Source: JBLHRE01 sp047625765
Lineage (GTDB): Bacteria; Bacteroidota; Bacteroidia; Flavobacteriales; JBLHRE01
Assembly: GCA_047625765.1 (NCBI GenBank)
Contig: JBLHRE010000016.1
Location: 1 to 20,154 of the forward strand
DNA length: 20,154 bases
Direction of reading: 5' to 3'
Below the pieces are notes generated by a model. That model had not been told where the DNA came from and made no database searches. It worked only from the letters and a program-made list of their open reading frames with translations. The stretch's first letter is position 1. The number at the start of each line of letters is the position of its first letter. Positions 16,020-20,154 of the stretch are shown piece after piece. A program made the position numbers and the translations under genes.

Positions 16020-16634
16020 CTAAAATAATCCGTTGATCTCTGCGTCTATTTTATCAATTACTTTACTCAAATCTTCTGGATTGTCAGCAAAATTGGTGTT
16101 ATCTACTTCAATCACCAATAACTTTCCTTTGCTGTAGTCAGAGACCCAAGCCTCATACCTTTCGTTCAATCTATTTAGATAATCCAATCGAATAGAACTT
16201 TCATATTCTCTACCTCTTTTTTGGATTTGACCCACTAAGGTTGGCACACTCGCTCTCAAATAAATCAATAAATCTGGAGGCTTAACAAAAGACTCCATTA
16301 AATCGAATATAGATTTATAGTTATCATAATCTCTAGAAGTCATCAAGCCCATTGCATGAAGGTTTGGCGCAAATATATTTGCATCTTCATAAATAGTTCT
16401 ATCCTGCACCACGTTCTGCCCAGATTCCTGAATTTCCTTTAACTGTTTAAATCTATTGTGCAGAAAATAAATCTGAAGGTTAAAAGACCATCGTTGCATC
16501 TCATTGTAAAAATCATCCAAATATGGATTATCATCAATATTTTCGAAATGCGGATTCCATTTGTGATGTTTTGCTAATAATGATGTCAGAGTTGTTTTTC
16601 CTGCGCCTATATTTCCTGCTATTGCAACGTGCAT
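16020..16634 (-). CDS. Deoxynucleoside kinase (deoxyadenosine/deoxyguanosine kinase family)
   Basis: The 204-aa protein is a cytoplasmic salvage enzyme that phosphorylates deoxynucleosides to dNMPs using ATP. The P-loop GNIGAGKTT is at 7-15. The base/sugar-binding segment FENIDDNPYLDDFY (30-43) carries the catalytic-type Glu (E31), the DR motif is QDRTIYED (77-84), and the LID-type arginines are in KRGREYE (139-145). The length and motifs fit the bacterial dAK/dGK branch rather than thymidine kinase. Whether purine or pyrimidine nucleosides are preferred cannot be decided from the sequence. It lies 59 nt after the secreted protein gene and ends at its own terminator. Confidence 0.92.
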   Translation of the reverse strand: MHVAIAGNIGAGKTTLTSLLAKHHKWNPHFENIDDNPYLDDFYNEMQRWSFNLQIYFLHNRFKQLKEIQESGQNVVQDRTIYEDANIFAPNLHAMGLMTSRDYDNYKSIFDLMESFVKPPDLLIYLRASVPTLVGQIQKRGREYESSIRLDYLNRLNERYEAWVSDYSKGKLLVIEVDNTNFADNPEDLSKVIDKIDAEINGLF

Positions 16635-16693
16635 ATTCTTCTTTTTTGGATCCTTGCGGGTAAAAATACATTTTTAATGAAACCTAAACAGGT

Positions 16694-17458
16694 TTAGTTC
16701 AATACACCTTTACTTATTTCGCCTTTTGCGTTAATAGTTTGCCAAAACCTTTTAGAAATATCAAAATCACAAAATCCAGAAGGCATTTGACTTTTAATTG
16801 TTTCTTGTAAAAGATTTGAATCGTATGATTTTAAAATATCGTCTTGAACATAATATGCCATTCCATCGACCCATTTTACATTGGGTTGGATACTTACCTT
16901 TTTAAGAAAAACACCTAGGCCATCTAAACAGGCATAAACTCCATTTTGCAACTCTATATAAACATTATTCAAATCAGCGTCTAAGCTTACAATCTCATCC
17001 TTTGACCCAAAAATAGAAAACAAGGGAACCTCTGTAATAATTGCATTTTGCTCTATATCAAACAAACGCAGCGATTGATTGGAATAGTCGGTAAACCAGA
17101 TGGTTCTTTGAGCAGTGGCTGTCATCTTATTAACTCTAAATCGCAAATCCAATCTACTAATATCAATAAAATCCATATACAGATTTAGATCTCTGTTTAG
17201 AATCACAAAAAACTGAGAGTCTTCGTAAAAAAGCACAAGAGTATTGGGATTTGCCACATCAACATCGGTTAAGATACCAAGCGATGGATTCGTAAAAATA
17301 TATTCCTTTCCACTAATTATATCTTTTTTGGATAGGAGATTATTCTTTAAAGTATAGACACTACCTAGTTTGTCCACAAAAAACTGATCAGCACATTTCG
17401 TTTTTTGAGCGTAAACAGAATTGACAATGGCAATAAAAATAAGAATCAGTCTAAACAT
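16694..17458 (-). CDS. Secreted protein of unknown function, possibly beta-propeller-like
   Basis: The 254-aa protein starts with a signal peptide (MFRLILIFIAIVNSVYA, cleavage near residue 17). The mature part has short repeated beta-strand patterns typical of propeller or WD-like proteins: FFVDKLGSVYTLKNN, TIWFTDYSNQSLRLFDIEQN, SLDADLNNVYIELQNGVYACLDGLGVFLKKV. No catalytic motif, lipobox or type IX sorting domain was seen, so it should stay in the periplasm. Its ATG overlaps the stop of the GH3 gene by 8 nt (ATGTTTAG), implying coupled translation, and the kinase gene follows after 59 nt. I recall this gene order (GH3, propeller-like, kinase) in other Bacteroidota but cannot check it here. 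Function is unknown. Confidence 0.7.
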   Translation of the reverse strand: MFRLILIFIAIVNSVYAQKTKCADQFFVDKLGSVYTLKNNLLSKKDIISGKEYIFTNPSLGILTDVDVANPNTLVLFYEDSQFFVILNRDLNLYMDFIDISRLDLRFRVNKMTATAQRTIWFTDYSNQSLRLFDIEQNAIITEVPLFSIFGSKDEIVSLDADLNNVYIELQNGVYACLDGLGVFLKKVSIQPNVKWVDGMAYYVQDDILKSYDSNLLQETIKSQMPSGFCDFDISKRFWQTINAKGEISKGVLN

Positions 17459-18971
17459 ACAAATGATTTAATGTCAATATATCTTCCAAATACTTTCGCT
17501 CGTTAGAAAGTCTTGGCACTTTATTTTGCCCTCCTAGTTTGTCTCTTTTCTTCATCCAGTCGTAAAAAAGTCCTTTTCTTGCTATTCTAACAATAGGCGG
17601 ATTGAGCACGAGATTTTTATAACGCTTCGCTTCGTAATCAGAATTAAGTGCCATTAACCCTCTATCCAACTCCTTTTTAAATGCTTCTAAGTTATCAGGT
17701 AGCGTTACAAACTCAATGCACCATTCATGCGCACCAGAATCTCCATCGTTAAGATAAACTGGGGCAGCCGTATACTCATGAATCATTGCCCCTGTTAACT
17801 GACAAGCTTTTTGCAAAGCCTTTTCAGCATTATCCATTATTAGTTCTTCGCCAAAGGCATTTATAAAATGCTTGGTACGACCCGTAATTTTAAATCGGTA
17901 TGGACCTAACGAACTAAAGGTAAGAGTGTCTCCTATAATATATCTCCACAAGCCTGCATTGGTTGTTATTATCAAGGCATAATTCACTCCCATTTCTACC
18001 TCCCATAAAGGAATTACCTTTGGGTTTTCTTTCCCGTATTCCGACATAGGAATAAACTCATAGAATATTCCATAATCCAACATCAACAGCATTTCGGGAG
18101 AATTACTTTGGTCTTGAATACCAAAAAACCCCTCCGAGGCGTTGTAGGTTTCTAAGTAGTTCATGTCGGAACTAGGGATAAGCTTTTCGAACTGTGCTCG
18201 GTAAGGAGTAAAATTAACTCCTCCATGAAGAAACAATTCTAAGCTTGGCCAAACTTCTAACAAATTCTGAGAGTTGGTTTTCTCCAATACTTTTTGAGCC
18301 AAAACCAGCATCCAACTTGGCACGCCAGTGAAACTGGTTACTTTCTCTTTGATGGTAATTTCCGCAATCCGTTCAAGTTTTTGCTCCCACTCGTCCATTA
18401 ATGCAATTTTTTGATCTGGAGTCGATCTAAAACCTGCCCATTTCGGCAAATGAGCTACCAATATTGCAGATAAATCTCCATAATAAGATCCCGAGCTTAA
18501 TTGATTGACACTTTTACTCCCTGCAAGCATTAAACTTTTACCATCGAAAAATTTAGAATAGGGATGATTGTAACAATGAATGGAAAGCATGTCTTTTCCT
18601 GCTTTGAAATGACAATCTTCCAGTGCTTCTGCACTTACAGGAATAAATTTACTTTTAGAACTTGTTGTTCCGGATGATTTAGAAAACCATTTTATTTCTG
18701 ATGGCCAAAGTAAATTTTGCTCACCAGCCATTAATCGATCAACCGTTTCCTTTATGTCTTCGTAATTTTGGATTGGCAGTCTTCTTTTAAACTCTTCATA
18801 GGTGGTAATAGAATCAAAATCCCATTGCCTACCCCACTCCGTGTTTTTTGCGGTCCGCAGCAGTTGCTTTAACAACTCTTCTTGCACTTCATGGGGATGC
18901 TTTACGAATAACTCGATTTGATGAATACGTTTCTTCATCACCCAAGAAAAAATAGAATTCAATAGTGCCAT
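17451..18971 (-). CDS. GH3 family acyl-adenylating (acyl-amido synthetase-like) protein
   Basis: The 506-aa product matches the GH3 family, first known from plant auxin/jasmonate-conjugating enzymes of the ANL adenylate-forming superfamily. These activate a carboxylate with ATP and join it to an amine, usually an amino acid. Visible ATP-binding motifs are SSGTTSSKSK (99-108), YNASEGFFG (276-284) and GLWRYIIGDTL (340-350). The hinge region GRTKHFINAFGEE is at 364-376, and a small C-terminal domain follows. No signal peptide is apparent, so it is cytoplasmic. The bacterial members are not characterised well enough to name a substrate. It is the first gene of a unit with a secreted propeller-like protein (8-nt overlap) and a deoxynucleoside kinase, and is divergent from the DUF2797 gene. 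Confidence 0.9.
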   Translation of the reverse strand: MALLNSIFSWVMKKRIHQIELFVKHPHEVQEELLKQLLRTAKNTEWGRQWDFDSITTYEEFKRRLPIQNYEDIKETVDRLMAGEQNLLWPSEIKWFSKSSGTTSSKSKFIPVSAEALEDCHFKAGKDMLSIHCYNHPYSKFFDGKSLMLAGSKSVNQLSSGSYYGDLSAILVAHLPKWAGFRSTPDQKIALMDEWEQKLERIAEITIKEKVTSFTGVPSWMLVLAQKVLEKTNSQNLLEVWPSLELFLHGGVNFTPYRAQFEKLIPSSDMNYLETYNASEGFFGIQDQSNSPEMLLMLDYGIFYEFIPMSEYGKENPKVIPLWEVEMGVNYALIITTNAGLWRYIIGDTLTFSSLGPYRFKITGRTKHFINAFGEELIMDNAEKALQKACQLTGAMIHEYTAAPVYLNDGDSGAHEWCIEFVTLPDNLEAFKKELDRGLMALNSDYEAKRYKNLVLNPPIVRIARKGLFYDWMKKRDKLGGQNKVPRLSNERKYLEDILTLNHLYV

Positions 18972-19059
18972 AGGAAGAGCAGTCTGAAATAATTAAGTTC
19001 GCGTTAAAAATAGCAAAAGAACCACTGCCTTATCTATTGACTGAAAATAAAATTAAATT

Positions 19060-19854
19060 ATGGAGAAAATTGGTGTTATTCGAAAAATGAGAACAGAGTT
19101 AAATGCTCCAATTCAATATTTTCTTCCTTTAAATGGCGATGAAATTCCTTTAACTCCTCTAGTAGGATCTAAAATTGAAATGACCTTTACTGGAACCATT
19201 CATTGTCCCTCTTGTCAGAAAAAAATAAAGAAACTTTATGGGGGTTATTGCTTCGACTGCTTAAACGATGCTCCAGAAGCTGCAGAATGCATTATGAAAC
19301 CTGAACTTTGCGAGGCACACCTCGGGAAAGGTAGAGATGTAGAGTGGGAAGAACGCCATCATAACACTCCACACTATGTTTATTTAGCTCTTTCGAGCGA
19401 TGTTAAAGTGGGCGTTACTCGATCGACTCAAATTCCTACCCGATGGATAGATCAAGGGGCAAGCGCTGCAATTCCTTTTGCTAAAACGCCAAATAGATAT
19501 TTAGCTGGAATGATTGAAGTTGATATGAAACAATACATGACAGATAAAACTTCTTGGCAAAAAATGCTTAAAAATGAAGTTCTTGGTGCTGACTTAGCCC
19601 AACAAAAGATCTTTTTCGCAAGCATGCTAGACCCTAAATATGCTGAATATATTACCGATGAATCAGAAGTAACTGTTCTGGATTTTCCTGTAGAACAATA
19701 CCCAAGAAAAATAAACAGCACAAATTTCGACAAACAACAAGTGGTATCTGGTTTACTTAAGGGAATAAAAGGTCAGTATTTGATTTTTGAAGAAGGCATG
19801 GTCATTAACCTTAGAAGGCACCAGGGTTATGAGATTGCCTTTAAAACTTTATAA
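19060..19854 (+). CDS. DUF2797 domain protein with Cys-rich zinc-finger-like N-terminus
   Basis: The 264-aa protein matches the uncharacterised DUF2797 family. Residues 48-84 contain HCPSCQKK (C49, C52), YCFDCLND (C64, C67), then C77 and C84, most likely a zinc ribbon. Residues 105-134 (HYVYLALSSDVKVGVTRSTQ, then RWIDQGA) resemble the start of a GIY-YIG domain: a VYLxxS strand, a GVT in place of YIG, and a downstream Arg. This suggests, without proving, a nucleic-acid enzyme or binder. ATG at 19060 is taken as the start; Met10 (ATG at 19087) is a plausible alternative. No strong promoter was found in the 88-nt gap to the divergent GH3 gene. The end at 19854 meets the broken transporter gene on the other strand. 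Confidence 0.8.
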   Translation: MEKIGVIRKMRTELNAPIQYFLPLNGDEIPLTPLVGSKIEMTFTGTIHCPSCQKKIKKLYGGYCFDCLNDAPEAAECIMKPELCEAHLGKGRDVEWEERHHNTPHYVYLALSSDVKVGVTRSTQIPTRWIDQGASAAIPFAKTPNRYLAGMIEVDMKQYMTDKTSWQKMLKNEVLGADLAQQKIFFASMLDPKYAEYITDESEVTVLDFPVEQYPRKINSTNFDKQQVVSGLLKGIKGQYLIFEEGMVINLRRHQGYEIAFKTL

Positions 19855-20154
19855 GGCTAAATCTTCGTTTGCATTTAAACCAAAGTCTTTTCCCTTGAGT
19901 TTTCTTCTTTAGGAAATGGAAAATTCTGATGTCAACAAATTAGGCTATCAAATAAGCAATCATAGATGTTCCAACCGCAAGGGGTAATAATCCGAAAACG
20001 GTATGGAAAGTCTCATCACTTACAGGGCACCAACTTTTAGCCAAGCTACCATCAGCAATAAAAACAATTACTAGCATAAAAACACAGGCAAACAGTCCTG
20101 CCAGGAGAGTTCTATTTGCGGCCTTCTTTCCGAAAATCTCTGAAATAACATCTG
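19841..20154 (-). pseudogene. VUT/YhhQ-type queuosine-precursor transporter, C-terminal part, with in-frame stop and missing end
   Basis: From the right edge the minus strand reads DVISEIFGKKAANRTLLAGL, then membrane helices (FACVFMLVIVFIA; VFGLLPLAVGTSMIAYLIA). This fits the queuosine precursor transporter family, inner-membrane proteins that import queuine or preQ precursors, with the D-x-I-x-E-x-x-GKK-x-AN hallmark. The frame meets TAA at 19942-19940, then continues FVDIRIFHFLKKKTQGKRLW, matching the conserved YLxxQFxDxxIFHFxKKxTxGKxLW region with CAA (Gln) changed to TAA. After LW the similarity ends; a last stop is at 19843-19841, inside the DUF2797 3' end. The expected two C-terminal helices are absent. 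I read it as a decayed gene; a sequencing error could explain the stop but not the lost end. The intact N-terminus is outside the window. Confidence 0.65.

Overview
The window comes from a Bacteroidota chromosome, probably a marine flavobacterial or sphingobacterial-type lineage. The evidence is AT-rich DNA; TAnnTTTG-type -7 boxes; a TonB-dependent receptor with an N-terminal carboxypeptidase-like domain; a PorV/PorQ-family barrel; a large secreted protein with a type IX-like C-terminal beta domain; a MetH split over two genes; and RuvC and GreA sequences that look like those of this phylum. There is no IS element, phage gene, CRISPR array, rRNA or tRNA. The region looks like core genome plus one surface-protein operon.

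Layout. 1-235 (-) is the start of a multi-TM flippase-like protein, divergent from ruvC (+, TTG start). A bidirectional terminator separates ruvC from a HIT hydrolase and greA (both -, 1-nt overlap). From 1808 to about 10.3 kb, three (-) genes form a tight operon transcribed in the order TonB-dependent receptor, 1249-aa secreted protein, PorV-like barrel. A divergent (+) gene at 10440 encodes a lipoprotein with a Rieske-like fold that has lost its histidine ligands. It faces, across a shared terminator, a 52-residue GTG-start lipoprotein at 10916-11074 (-).

From 11146 to 15967 (-) lies a methionine-cycle operon: promoter, SAM-I (S-box) riboswitch, metH N-terminal part, metH C-terminal part, metF. 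MetF supplies methyl-tetrahydrofolate and the two MetH polypeptides use it to methylate homocysteine; SAM made from the product should shut the operon off. Just after the aptamer, one hexamer can pair either with the aptamer or with the metH start codon, which suggests a translational switch. The long open frame that begins inside the aptamer is therefore not the true metH start; the start is at 15776.

From 16020 to 18971 (-) is a GH3-family acyl-adenylating enzyme gene overlapping a secreted protein of unknown function, followed by a deoxynucleoside kinase with its own terminator. Divergent from these is a DUF2797 zinc-finger protein (+). At the right edge (-) is the end of a VUT/YhhQ-type queuosine-precursor transporter, interrupted by an in-frame TAA where the family usually has Gln and apparently lacking the last membrane segments.

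Main points for a second look: the riboswitch with its three-way pairing, the broken transporter, the unannotated small lipoprotein, the Rieske-like lipoprotein with a Cys-only set of possible ligands, and the receptor/secreted protein/PorV operon.
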